A stretch of 9,206 bases of DNA from Planctomycetales bacterium (lineage in GTDB: Bacteria; Planctomycetota; Planctomycetia; Gemmatales; Gemmataceae): assembly GCA_020054355.1 (NCBI GenBank), contig JAGVLI010000097.1, forward strand, positions 1-9,206, read 5' to 3'. The translations under genes and the position numbers were made by a program. Below are positions 1 to 6,987 of this stretch, piece after piece. The first letter of the stretch is position 1; each line of letters opens with the position of its first letter. The notes beneath the pieces are model-generated. The model was not told the DNA's origin, ran no database searches, and worked only from the letters and a program-made list of their open reading frames with translations.

Positions 1-143
1 CCGCCGAACTGCCCGTCAGCCCGGACGACCTCGCCGCCACCGTGTTCGATTCGCTGGGGGTCAGTCTCGATCAGGAAATCCACGACGCCCAAGGCAGGCC
101 ATTGCCGCTTTGCCGGGGCAAGCCGATTTTGGGATTGTTTTGA
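1..143 (+). CDS. C-terminal tail of a DUF1501-type protein (5' truncated)
   Basis: The frame is open from the window edge (first complete codon at 3) to TGA at 141-143, giving 46 residues. The visible tail includes SPDDLAATVFDSLGVS, then an acidic-polar stretch, GRPLPLCRGKPI and a final LF. This resembles the end of planctomycete DUF1501 proteins, which belong to the alkaline-phosphatase/sulfatase-like fold. In them a 'P-D-ATI/V-LGI-D--GRP-P--G-PI--LF' pattern closes the protein, and they are usually exported and encoded beside DUF1549/DUF1553 genes. The catalytic region and start lie outside the window, so the family call rests only on the tail. A sulfatase-like protein with a similar tail is the main alternative. 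Confidence 0.65.
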   Translation, partial: AELPVSPDDLAATVFDSLGVSLDQEIHDAQGRPLPLCRGKPILGLF

Positions 144-162
144 GTCGCGAGCGACTACAACA

Positions 163-202
163 ACGGGACAGGGTTGATCCGCCAGGATTCCCCCTGTCCC
201 GT
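163..202. terminator. Perfect 11-bp hairpin, candidate terminator
   Basis: ACGGGACAGGG (163-173) and CCCTGTCCCGT (192-202) are exact reverse complements around an 18-nt loop. It starts 20 nt after the stop of the upstream gene and ends 43 nt before the HEPN gene. There is no T-tract after the stem, so it is not a textbook intrinsic terminator. It could instead be an mRNA-stabilising 3' hairpin, a protein-binding site or a copy of a dispersed repeat. Confidence 0.5.
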
Positions 203-245
203 GTTCGTTTGCGGTGGATGCGGATGATTCGGAGCCGCCATTGCT

Positions 246-641
246 ATGTTGCCCAGAGCGGAAATGCGGAAGATTGCGGCAGGCCGGCTGAAAGACGCAG
301 TTGTGCTGCTGAAGGCCAAACGTTACGACAGCGCGGTATATCTGGTAGGCTATGCGGTGGAACTGGCGCTGAAGGCGCGGATTTGCAGGACCCTGCGCTG
401 GCCGGGCTTTCCTGAATCGAATCGGGAATTTCAGGACTACCAGTCTTTCAGGACGCACAATTTCGATGTCTTACTGCACTTGAGTGGCGCGGAGGCTCGG
501 ATTTTGCCGGCATTTCTGGCCGAATGGTCCGTGATGCATACGTGGAATCCGGAACTGCGGTACCGGGCAATCGGCAGTGCCACCCGAAGCCAAGCAATCG
601 ACATGATCGAGGCCAGCCGAAAGATCGTGAGGGCGCTATGA
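246..641 (+). CDS. HEPN-domain protein
   Basis: This 131-aa, mostly helical protein resembles small HEPN-domain proteins. The N-terminal half carries the typical pattern of a long first helix (RLKDAVVLLKAKRYDSAVYL, residues 14-33) followed by GYAVELALKARIC (35-47). Then come FRTHNFDVLL (68-77), equivalent to the 'THDL--LL' signature, and W94...W100...RY (105-106). HEPN proteins occur as RNase toxins, as partners of MNT nucleotidyltransferases and in other RNA-linked defence systems. I do not see a clear R-x(4-6)-H catalytic motif, so it may be non-catalytic or belong to a divergent subfamily. GGAG about 11 nt upstream supports ATG 246. An in-frame ATG at 264 (MRKIAAG) is a credible alternative start. 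Its TGA (639-641) overlaps the next gene's ATG (638-640), so the two are translationally coupled. Confidence 0.8.
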   Translation: MLPRAEMRKIAAGRLKDAVVLLKAKRYDSAVYLVGYAVELALKARICRTLRWPGFPESNREFQDYQSFRTHNFDVLLHLSGAEARILPAFLAEWSVMHTWNPELRYRAIGSATRSQAIDMIEASRKIVRAL

Positions 642-1039
642 CAAAATTCTTCGACAAGCTTCGCTCGCTGGAACAAGAGATCGCCGACGAAAAGGGGCCG
701 TTTCAGTTCTACGCGCTGATCCTCCGGGAAGATTCTCCATTGAAATGGGACCTCGTGGTGGCTGCTCCTTGGTTGGATGAGGACGAGCGCGCGGGTATGA
801 AGTACCTCGCGGCCAAAGTGACCAAAGTTCTCACCAAAAAGGAAGTGGTGCGAATGCTCGCTGGAATCGTCATCGTCGAACGGGACAACCCCGGATTGAA
901 GCCCATCCAGAAGACCGTGGCCGTCGAACACGGCAACGTGGAGCTGCGCGATTGCGAGCTATTCCGCATGGATGTCGAGCACGCCATTATCATCACTTCC
1001 ATTCGCCCCGGCGCTCGGCATGCCGGGAAGGCCGGGTAG
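638..1039 (+). CDS. Unknown alpha/beta protein coupled to HEPN gene
   Basis: I cannot name a family for this 133-aa protein. The start at 638 is chosen because ATGA overlaps the stop of the HEPN gene; the open frame extends upstream, but only antiparallel to no known domain. Visible segments are an N-terminal charged helix (1-20), a strand FQFYALILRE (22-31), KWDLVVAAPW (36-45), a charged helix (about 47-70), a strand GIVIVERDNPG (76-86) and a C-terminal strand HAIIITSI (115-122). This suggests a compact alpha/beta fold. It lacks the GS-x-D-x-D pattern of MNT nucleotidyltransferases, so this is not the usual HEPN/MNT pair. There is no signal peptide or membrane segment, so it should be cytoplasmic. 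The overlap suggests it binds or controls the HEPN protein, for example as an antitoxin. That is inference from context. The last 12 residues are Gly/Ala-rich and probably unstructured. Confidence 0.75.
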   Translation: MTKFFDKLRSLEQEIADEKGPFQFYALILREDSPLKWDLVVAAPWLDEDERAGMKYLAAKVTKVLTKKEVVRMLAGIVIVERDNPGLKPIQKTVAVEHGNVELRDCELFRMDVEHAIIITSIRPGARHAGKAG

Positions 1040-1064
1040 GCTCGAGCGCCGGCCACCAATCGGC

Positions 1065-1070
1065 GAGGAA
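1065..1070 (+). promoter_or_regulatory. Ribosome binding site of the cupin gene
   Basis: GAGGAA lies 6 nt before ATG 1077. It selects that start over ATG 972 in the same frame, which would fall inside the preceding gene. Confidence 0.6.
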
Positions 1071-1076
1071 CTTCCC

Positions 1077-1469
1077 ATGTCCGCGATTCTCAACATCCAC
1101 CGCGACGGCCAACCGTTCACCATGGGCGACACCACCTCGAAAGTGCTGGTGTCGCCGAAAATGGGAGCGAAGCACGTCACCTTCAACTACATCCGCTACG
1201 GGGCGAACGCGGAGTTTCCGCAGCACCTGCACGACCATTCCGAGGACGTCTTCCTCATCCTGGAAGGCGACGGCTGGCTGCGCGAAGGCGACCAGCGCAC
1301 GCCCATTGGCCCCGGCGATGTGATCTTCGTGCCGCCCGGTGAAATCCACGGCACCATTGCCGGCCCCAATGGCATGGTCGTCATCAGCTGCCAGGGACCG
1401 CCTGACGCCAAGCTTTACACCGGCGAACGGGACAGTTCGCGACAGCCGAAGCAAGCCGCCACCTCTTGA
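1077..1469 (+). CDS. Cupin-domain protein
   Basis: This 130-aa single-domain cupin has no signal peptide. Motif 1 is seen as the run from G42 through H50, H52, H54 and E56 to G64 (HLHDHSED at 50-57, then LILEGDG). Motif 2 is GDVIFVPPGEIHGTIAG (80-96), with H91 as the second-motif histidine. The HxH, Glu and distal His give a complete metal-binding set, so a small metalloenzyme or a sugar/phenolic-binding protein is plausible, but the fold alone does not give a substrate. GAGGAA upstream supports this start. The tail after about residue 115 is polar and likely disordered. It sits 37 nt after the HEPN partner and 17 nt before the large metallohydrolase gene, so it is probably cotranscribed with the latter. 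Confidence 0.85.
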   Translation: MSAILNIHRDGQPFTMGDTTSKVLVSPKMGAKHVTFNYIRYGANAEFPQHLHDHSEDVFLILEGDGWLREGDQRTPIGPGDVIFVPPGEIHGTIAGPNGMVVISCQGPPDAKLYTGERDSSRQPKQAATS

Positions 1470-1471
1470 GC

Positions 1472-1477
1472 AGAGGA
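1472..1477 (+). promoter_or_regulatory. Ribosome binding site of the CehA-like gene
   Basis: AGAGGA sits 9 nt before ATG 1487. It favours that start over an in-frame TTG at 1466 that overlaps the cupin stop. The signal peptide also begins at 1487. Confidence 0.6.
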
Positions 1478-1486
1478 ATCCCGATC

Positions 1487-4021
1487 ATGCTCGCTCTCCG
1501 CCATACCTGCGCGCTGCTCTTGGCCCTGGTCGGGCCGATGGCTCCCGCGCTGCACGCCGCCGATCCCGAACCGCCGAACCACCGCAAGCCAAACAGCGAC
1601 GCCGAGCTGCGCTTCTGGCTGGAAAACATGGTCTGGCACCATCGCTTCACCCCGGCGGAAATCACGGCCGCCACCGGCCTGTCGGCGGACGACATCGCCG
1701 CTGTTCTGAAGAAGTTCGACATCCGTGCGGACAACAAGCCGAAGCGTCCCGGCACCTCGCTGCTGATGCTGCCTTACCCCGGCGGTCGGCATCCGCGCAT
1801 CGGCTTCCTGGAAGGCGCGATTCGCCCCCAGCGCGAAACCAAGTTCAGCGTCTTCTGTCCCTGGGACGAAACCAGCTACGTGGTCGTCGATGTACCGGAA
1901 GCGATCTGGTCGAACCTCGGCCTCACTTACCTGGCGCACACGCACGTACCCACTATCTGGACCAAGCAGAACATCGAACTGCCGGCGCTCGAATGGTCCC
2001 GCAGCGCCGACGGCATGCTGACCCTGGAACGCAAGCTGCCCAACGGCATCGCCTTTTCCGCCAAGGTCTGGCCGATTGCCGACCAGAAGATCGTCGGCAT
2101 GGAACTGACGTTGACCAATGGCACGAAGGAAAAGCTGAGCGATCTGCGCGTGCAGGTTTGTGCCATGCTCAAGGGAGCGGCCGGCTTCGAGCAGCAGACC
2201 AACGACAACAAGGTCTTCACCGGGCCGTTCGCCGCGTGCAAGTCGGCCGACGGCAAGCGCTGGATCATCGCGGCCTGGGAGCCGTTGCACCGCGCCTGGG
2301 GCAACGCGAAGTGTCCCTGCTTGCACTCCGATCCGAAATTCCCCGATACAGCCCCCGGCGAGACGCAGCGCATTCGCGGCTTGCTGTCCTTCCACGAAGG
2401 CGCGGAGATCGAGGCCGAGCAGAAGCGACTCGCCAAGCTGCTCCAGGAATTGGCGCCGCCGGAAAAGAAAACCAGCCGGTTGCGCGGCGCCGTGCTCGAT
2501 GCCGAAACTGGCAAGCCCATCGCCGCCCGCGTCTATTTGCAGGCCGAGGACGGCGTCTGGCTGAACGTGCGCAGCGACGACCCCAAAGGCACGGCGGTCG
2601 CCTACCGCAAGCAGCGGCCCGACGTGCCGGGCTGCGTCGAGATTCATACCACGCTGAGCGCTCATCCGTTCGTGACGGACGTGCCTCCGGGCAAGTACAC
2701 TCTGACCGTGGAACGCGGCAAGGAGTATCACACGCTCAGCCAATCCGTGACGGTCGGCAGCGAACCCGTGGAAGTGACGCTCCAGCTGAAACGCTGGGCC
2801 GACCTGGCAGCGCGCGGCTGGTACTCCGGGGATACCCACGTCCACCGCACGCTGGAGGAACTGCCCAACGCCATGCTGGCCGACGACCTCAACGTCGCCC
2901 TGCCGCTCCTGCACTGGGTCACGGAAGCCTTCACGTCGCCCGCCAAGAACCCCAAAAGCAAGGAAATCGATCCCGGCCGGCTGATCGAGATCGACAAGAC
3001 GCACGCCATCTATCCGCGCAATACCGAGTACGAAATCTTCCGCGTCGGCAAGGCGTCGCACACCCTCGGCGCGTTCTTCGTCCTGAACCATCAGACCCTC
3101 TTCGATGAAGGCGTACCACCGGTGAGCAAGATCGCCCAGCGGGCACACAAGGAAGGCTCGCTGATCGAACTGGACAAGCACAACTGGCCCTGGTCGATGA
3201 TGCTGGTCCCCGTGATGCCCGTCGATCTGTTCGAGCTGACGAACAACCACGTCTGGCGCACGGCTTTCGGCTTTCCGAACTTCGGCGAGCCGCCAGCCGA
3301 CACCATGAAGATCGAGCGCGACGGCAAGGGATTCACCGAGCGCGGCTGGATCGATTACGGCTTTCAGAACTACTACACATTGCTGAACTGCGGCTATCGG
3401 CTGCGGCCGACGGCAGGCACCGCGTCCGGCGTCCATCCGGTGCCGCTGGGCTTCGGCCGGGTCTACGTGCAGCTGCCGGATGGCTTCTCCTACGAGAACT
3501 GGATGCGCGGGCTGAACGCGGGCCGCAGCTTCGTGACCACGGGGCCGCTGCTGTTCGTCCAGGTCAACGGCCAGCCGCCCGGCCATACCTTCAAGCAAAC
3601 CGAGGCGGTGCGAGATTATCAAATCACTGGCTCGGCGCAGAGCGCCGTGCCCTTGGAACGGATCGAAATCGTCGTCAATGGCGAAGTCGTCAGGACGCTG
3701 AAGCCGGAGAACCGACGGACCAAAGCGGATGCTTATCAAAGCAATATCGATGAGAAGCTGAAGATCGATGGCTCGTCGTGGCTCGCCGTCCGCTGCTTCG
3801 AGGACCGGCCGGACCAGCGCCCGCGCTTTGCGCACGGCAGTCCGGTGCATATCGACGTGGCCGGCAAGCCGCTGCGGCCGAAAAAGGAACAGATCGATTT
3901 TCTCGTCAAGCGCGTCGAGGACCAGCTGAAGCGCAGCGCCGAGGTGCTCCCCAAGGAAGCCCTGGACGAATACCGCCAAGCGTTGCGCGTCTATCGAGAG
4001 ATTGCTAAAACGGCGCGCTGA
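1487..4021 (+). CDS. Exported CehA/McbA-family metallohydrolase
   Basis: This is an 844-aa exported protein. Residues 1-24 form a signal peptide (hydrophobic CALLLALVGPMAPAL, cleavage likely after LHA). Residues about 37-78 contain a conserved-looking helical segment (ELRFWLENMVWHHRF) that I associate with planctomycete members. Residues about 329-437 look like a carboxypeptidase-regulatory/CNA-B beta-sandwich (LRGAVLDAETGKPIAARVYL). The catalytic PHP-like domain begins with GWYSGDTHVHRT (444-455), where D449, H451 and H453 are probable metal ligands. Further candidate residues are H525 and H535, LDKHNWPW (562-569) and FELTNNH ending at H588. CehA itself hydrolyses the carbamate ester carbaryl. 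The natural substrate of this planctomycete branch is unknown, so a phosphoester or carbamate hydrolase is the most that can be said. The C-terminal part (about 700-800) looks beta-rich and the last 50 residues helical. It lies 17 nt after the cupin and 12 nt before marC. Confidence 0.85.
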   Translation: MLALRHTCALLLALVGPMAPALHAADPEPPNHRKPNSDAELRFWLENMVWHHRFTPAEITAATGLSADDIAAVLKKFDIRADNKPKRPGTSLLMLPYPGGRHPRIGFLEGAIRPQRETKFSVFCPWDETSYVVVDVPEAIWSNLGLTYLAHTHVPTIWTKQNIELPALEWSRSADGMLTLERKLPNGIAFSAKVWPIADQKIVGMELTLTNGTKEKLSDLRVQVCAMLKGAAGFEQQTNDNKVFTGPFAACKSADGKRWIIAAWEPLHRAWGNAKCPCLHSDPKFPDTAPGETQRIRGLLSFHEGAEIEAEQKRLAKLLQELAPPEKKTSRLRGAVLDAETGKPIAARVYLQAEDGVWLNVRSDDPKGTAVAYRKQRPDVPGCVEIHTTLSAHPFVTDVPPGKYTLTVERGKEYHTLSQSVTVGSEPVEVTLQLKRWADLAARGWYSGDTHVHRTLEELPNAMLADDLNVALPLLHWVTEAFTSPAKNPKSKEIDPGRLIEIDKTHAIYPRNTEYEIFRVGKASHTLGAFFVLNHQTLFDEGVPPVSKIAQRAHKEGSLIELDKHNWPWSMMLVPVMPVDLFELTNNHVWRTAFGFPNFGEPPADTMKIERDGKGFTERGWIDYGFQNYYTLLNCGYRLRPTAGTASGVHPVPLGFGRVYVQLPDGFSYENWMRGLNAGRSFVTTGPLLFVQVNGQPPGHTFKQTEAVRDYQITGSAQSAVPLERIEIVVNGEVVRTLKPENRRTKADAYQSNIDEKLKIDGSSWLAVRCFEDRPDQRPRFAHGSPVHIDVAGKPLRPKKEQIDFLVKRVEDQLKRSAEVLPKEALDEYRQALRVYREIAKTAR

Positions 4022-4033
4022 GCGCTGGCACCC

Positions 4034-4639
4034 ATGACCATCATTTCCGCTGCTTTGCTGCTGTTCCTGGTCATCGACCCGGTGGGCAACATCCCGTTCT
4101 TTCTCGTCGCCTTGAAACGGGTGGCTGCCGCGCGCCAGCGCATCGTCGTCCTTCGGGAATTATTGCTTGCGCTGGGTGTGCTGGTGTTCTTCCTGTTCGC
4201 GGGGCCATTCCTGCTCTCGTTGCTGCACATCTCCGAGCCGGCGCTGACCATCGCGGGCGGCGTCATCCTGTTCTTGATTGCGCTCCGTATGGTCTTTCCC
4301 TCCGCCGAAAAGTCATTGCACGAGGAAGTCGAGGGCGAGCCATTCATCGTGCCGCTGGCGATTCCCTATGTGGCGGGGCCGTCCGCACTGGCCACCGAGC
4401 TGTTGCTGATGAGCCGCGAACCGCACCGCTGGCTGGCCTGGCTGCTGGCCGTGACCCTGGCCTGGTTCGGAGCCAGCATCATCATCCTGGGCGCCAGCGC
4501 GCTGGGCCGGGTGCTGGGCACCAAGGGGCTGATTGCCATCGAACGACTGATGGGCATGGTCTTGATTACCGTGGCCATCCAGATGCTGTTGACCGGGGTG
4601 CGCGTCGCCCTGGCGGAAGGACGGCCCGCGCAGCCCTAG
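4034..4639 (+). CDS. MarC-family integral membrane protein
   Basis: This 201-aa protein has about six hydrophobic helices (roughly 3-25, 40-62, 69-88, 104-125, 133-156 and 166-188). Family signatures are LFLVIDPVGNIPFF (10-23), GGVILFLIALRM (75-86) and PFIVPLAIPYVAGPSA (103-118). Length matches MarC/YchE/YhgN proteins, also called UPF0056. Despite its name, E. coli MarC has been shown not to cause multiple antibiotic resistance, and the transported substrate, if any, is unknown. It should sit in the inner membrane. ATG 4034 follows the metallohydrolase stop by 12 nt with only a weak Shine-Dalgarno match, which fits translation by coupling within the operon. The family call is firm; any link to the hydrolase substrate is only inferred from position. 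Confidence 0.92.
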   Translation: MTIISAALLLFLVIDPVGNIPFFLVALKRVAAARQRIVVLRELLLALGVLVFFLFAGPFLLSLLHISEPALTIAGGVILFLIALRMVFPSAEKSLHEEVEGEPFIVPLAIPYVAGPSALATELLLMSREPHRWLAWLLAVTLAWFGASIIILGASALGRVLGTKGLIAIERLMGMVLITVAIQMLLTGVRVALAEGRPAQP

Positions 4640-4660
4640 TGCTGCTTCCAGGCACGGCTT

Positions 4661-4730
4661 GCCCGTGGGTCACGATTCCAATCGTGACCAGCTCCACGGC
4701 CTGTCACGATTGGAATCGTGACCCACGGGC
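4661..4730. repeat. Perfect 28-bp inverted repeat with nested palindromes
   Basis: The left arm (4661-4688) and right arm (4703-4730) are exact reverse complements separated by 14 nt. Each arm also contains its own palindrome: GGTCACGATT-CC-AATCGTGACC on the left and GTCACGATT-GG-AATCGTGAC on the right. The RNA could therefore fold as one long stem or as two small hairpins. It starts 21 nt after the marC stop and ends 124 nt before the next ATG. A strong bidirectional terminator, a REP/MITE-like mobile repeat or a regulator binding site are all possible. I see no target-site duplication and no T-tract. The remaining intergenic bases up to 4843 show nothing else. Confidence 0.9.
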
Positions 4731-4843
4731 CAGAGGTCTCTTGATCTGGCACCAGCATCCGCCCGCCAGTTGGTTCGAGATGAGATTGCAGCGGCCGGGA
4801 CGAATGCCCATAATCGCAGAGTGGCCCACCGTCATCCGTCGGC

Positions 4844-4848
4844 AGGAG
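4844..4848 (+). promoter_or_regulatory. Ribosome binding site deciding the C45-like gene start
   Basis: AGGAG lies 6 nt before ATG 4855. It rules out earlier in-frame starts at 4639 or later, which would read through the inverted repeat and bury the signal peptide. Confidence 0.75.
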
Positions 4849-4854
4849 TTCCTC

Positions 4855-5985
4855 ATGTCACGAACCCGACTTTTCAGCGCCTGCTGCTTCCTGCTGTTAA
4901 TCGCCGCTCCTGCGGCCGCCGAGCCATTCCGCTATCCGGAAGGCAAGCACGGCCAGGGCGAATTGAAATACATCAACGACTTGCCGGTGCTGCGCGTGGC
5001 GGGCAAGCCGGCGGACCTGGGCGAGCAGACTGCCACCCTGGCCCTGAAATCCTCCGAAAAGCTGCTCGGCTATCCGCGCGAGTTCATCAAGCTCCTGAAG
5101 CTCGACCTCGCCTGGCCGGTGATCGTCGGCACGGGCAAGGGCTTGCTCCCGAATTTCCCGGAACACCACCTGGAAGAGATGGAAAGCGGCATCAAGACCG
5201 GCAAGCTCGACCGCGACCTGATCGTGGCCGCCAATACCATGTTCGACCTGAAAAAGGTCATCGGCTGTTCGACGCTGGTCGTGGAGCCGAAGCGCAGCGT
5301 CACCGGAAACATGATCTTCGGCCGAAATCTCGACTTCCCCACCCTCGGCTACCTCCACGAATACAGCCTGGTGATGGTGTACAAGCCGGACGGCAAGAAA
5401 GCGTTCGCCTCGGTGGGCTTTCCCGGCTGCGTCGGCGTGCTGACGGGCATGAACGAAGACGGCCTGACCCTGGCCGTCCTGGAGGTGTATTCGTCGAACG
5501 ACGATTCCCTGAAGTTCGACGCCAAGGGCACGCCCTATGCCATCTGCTTCCGCCGCTTGCTGGAAGAATGCGCCACCGTGGAGGAAGCCGAAAAGCTGCT
5601 GAAATCGCTGAAGCGAACGACGCGTGTCAACCTGGCGATCTGCGACAAGAAGACGGCGGCGGTCTTCGAGATCACGCCGAAGAACGTGGTGGTCCGGCCG
5701 GCGGACAACGGCGTGCTGCCCTGCACCAATCATTTCCGCAGCAAGGAACTGGGCACCGGCGCCAAGTGCTGGCGCTACCCAATCCTGGCGAAGAGCCAGG
5801 AGGAGAAGGCACTCAACGTCCGCGACGTGGCCAAGTTGCTCGACGAAGTGAACCAAGGCCAGCTGACGCTGCAAACGATGGTCTTCGAGCCGGCGGAACT
5901 CAAGCTGCATCTGGCCATCGGCAAGCCGCCGACCTCGGCGCTGCCCATGAAGACGCTGGAGCTGGCACCGCTGCTGAAAAAGTAA
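4855..5985 (+). CDS. Secreted C45/AAT-type Ntn-hydrolase
   Basis: This 376-aa protein begins with a signal peptide (SACCFLLLIAAPAAA, cleavage likely after A22). The remainder matches the acyl-CoA:6-aminopenicillanic acid acyltransferase/choloylglycine-hydrolase-like group (MEROPS C45). The key motif is GCSTLVVEP (137-145), where C138 would become the N-terminal nucleophile after self-cleavage between G137 and C138. It is followed by GRNLDFP (156-162), with D160 and the usual Asn/Arg neighbourhood, then GFPGCVGVLTGMNEDGLTLA (188-207) and TNHF (291-294). In this family the precursor cuts itself into alpha and beta subunits that hydrolyse or transfer amide-linked acyl groups. Eukaryotic and bacterial relatives act on ceramides, bile salts, penicillins or N-acyl peptides. 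The substrate here is unknown. The export signal points to a periplasmic or extracytoplasmic amidase. It appears monocistronic, bounded by the inverted repeat upstream and the restriction genes downstream. Confidence 0.88.
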   Translation: MSRTRLFSACCFLLLIAAPAAAEPFRYPEGKHGQGELKYINDLPVLRVAGKPADLGEQTATLALKSSEKLLGYPREFIKLLKLDLAWPVIVGTGKGLLPNFPEHHLEEMESGIKTGKLDRDLIVAANTMFDLKKVIGCSTLVVEPKRSVTGNMIFGRNLDFPTLGYLHEYSLVMVYKPDGKKAFASVGFPGCVGVLTGMNEDGLTLAVLEVYSSNDDSLKFDAKGTPYAICFRRLLEECATVEEAEKLLKSLKRTTRVNLAICDKKTAAVFEITPKNVVVRPADNGVLPCTNHFRSKELGTGAKCWRYPILAKSQEEKALNVRDVAKLLDEVNQGQLTLQTMVFEPAELKLHLAIGKPPTSALPMKTLELAPLLKK

Positions 5986-6038
5986 CAGCAGGTTGTTTAG
6001 CCGCGACCCGAAGGGGAGCACGCCTCCGCCAACGCTCC

Positions 6039-6985
6039 ATGATTAACGCCGACAACCCACGCCTCTGGAAAAAAGACATTGCCGATTCGGTTGATTTCTA
6101 CAACCGCTGGTTCATGAAGTTCGCGCCGGCAACCTACCGCGAAACGCGGATCGCCGTCACGAAATTAGTCGAAGACGCCCTTCGGCAGAGCAACGATCTT
6201 TCTCAAATTACTCCGGAGATTCTGCGGAAGCACCCGGCCATCCTGCCGACCTTCCGTATGTGCTGCTGCCCGCCGCTGGCACGAGAGCGGCTGGCGGGCC
6301 TGACTGGCGTTAAGAAGACATTGATCGAAAAGATGGAGGCGGGGGCAATACCGTCCAGAATGACCCAGTCCGTTCTGGGCGACAGCTTGTCGCGGATCGT
6401 GCAGGTGCTCTCCGAATTGCTCGACCTCGATCTTTTTCCGTGGCTCGCGGCGAAACAGCTGCCCGACCAAACGCAGCGTCACCGGCTTCAACCATCGTCG
6501 CGGATCGCCTGTGCGGTTCGATGTCCGACCCGATCATCCGCAATGCCCAGGAAAAGCGGCAACTGGAGGTTATCAGCGGCTTTCTGTTGAACTTGGGATA
6601 CAACCTCAAGGCGCACCCGCCCTCAAAGCCCCTGATCGAGATGGAACCGGGCACATTTGCGATCCGGATGAATGTGACGGTGGGCGACGTGAACAAGGTC
6701 AAAATTCCCATCGATGTCGCGATCCAACCCAAGAAACCGCGTCGATCCAAGCTGCCCATCCTGATCGAGGCGAAATCCGCAGGCGATTTCACGAACGTCA
6801 ACAAGCGTCGCAAGGAAGAAGCCAAGAAGATGAGCCAGCTGCGAATGCAATTCGGAAAAGACGTGGAGTACATCCTGTTCCTGTGCGGCTATTTCAATGC
6901 GGGCTACCTCGGCTACGAAGCGGCGGAAGGCATGGATTGGATTTGGGAACAGCGGATCGAAGACATGAAGCAGCTGGGACTGTGA
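6039..6985 (+). pseudogene. XamI-family type II restriction endonuclease, frameshifted
   Basis: The ATG 6039 frame starts MINADNPRLWKKDIADSVDF and matches the N-terminal half of XamI-type endonucleases through FPWLAAKQLPDQTQRHR (residues 133-149). It then degenerates into an unrelated tail and stops at 6590. The family sequence resumes one frame over from 6485 as ASTIVADRLCGSMSDPIIRN and runs to TGA at 6983-6985. Restoring one base gives a 315-aa protein, about full length. A plausible PD-(D/E)xK site lies in the second part: D226 of IPIDVAI and E244-A-K246 of ILIEAK (restored numbering). XamI cleaves GTCGAC. As written, the first fragment lacks the catalytic core. ATG 6521 could start the second fragment as a 154-aa piece, but it would lack the N-terminal half. 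The endonuclease is therefore probably inactive unless the shift is a sequencing error. The methyltransferase follows at once. Confidence 0.85.
6483..6487 (+). other. Frameshift point in the endonuclease gene
   Basis: The upstream frame reads CGG (6483-6485, R149). The downstream frame needs GCT (6485-6487) to continue as A-S-T-I-V, so one extra G here would restore a continuous reading frame. The bases around it (CACCGGCTT) do not form an X-XXY-YYZ slippery heptamer. Confidence 0.75.
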
Positions 6986-6987
6986 GT

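Noticed and set aside
638..1039. MNT nucleotidyltransferase partner of the HEPN gene
   Set aside because: The GS-x-D-x-D type motif of MNT proteins is not present.
1339..3108. Long + strand frame overlapping the cupin and CehA-like genes
   Set aside because: Arg/Ala/Pro-rich low-complexity translation typical of an off-frame reading of a GC-rich gene.
1415..3979. Very long open frame on the minus strand, opposite the CehA-like gene
   Set aside because: It mirrors the + strand gene and arises from GC-biased third positions. Its translation shows no recognisable domain, while the + frame has a signal peptide and clear motifs.
4897..6021. Long minus-strand open frame opposite the C45-type gene
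   Set aside because: Same GC-codon artefact; the + frame carries the family motifs and a good ribosome binding site.
6475..6495. Programmed ribosomal frameshift in the endonuclease gene
   Set aside because: No X-XXY-YYZ slippery sequence and no obvious downstream stem; a simple one-base deletion or error explains it.
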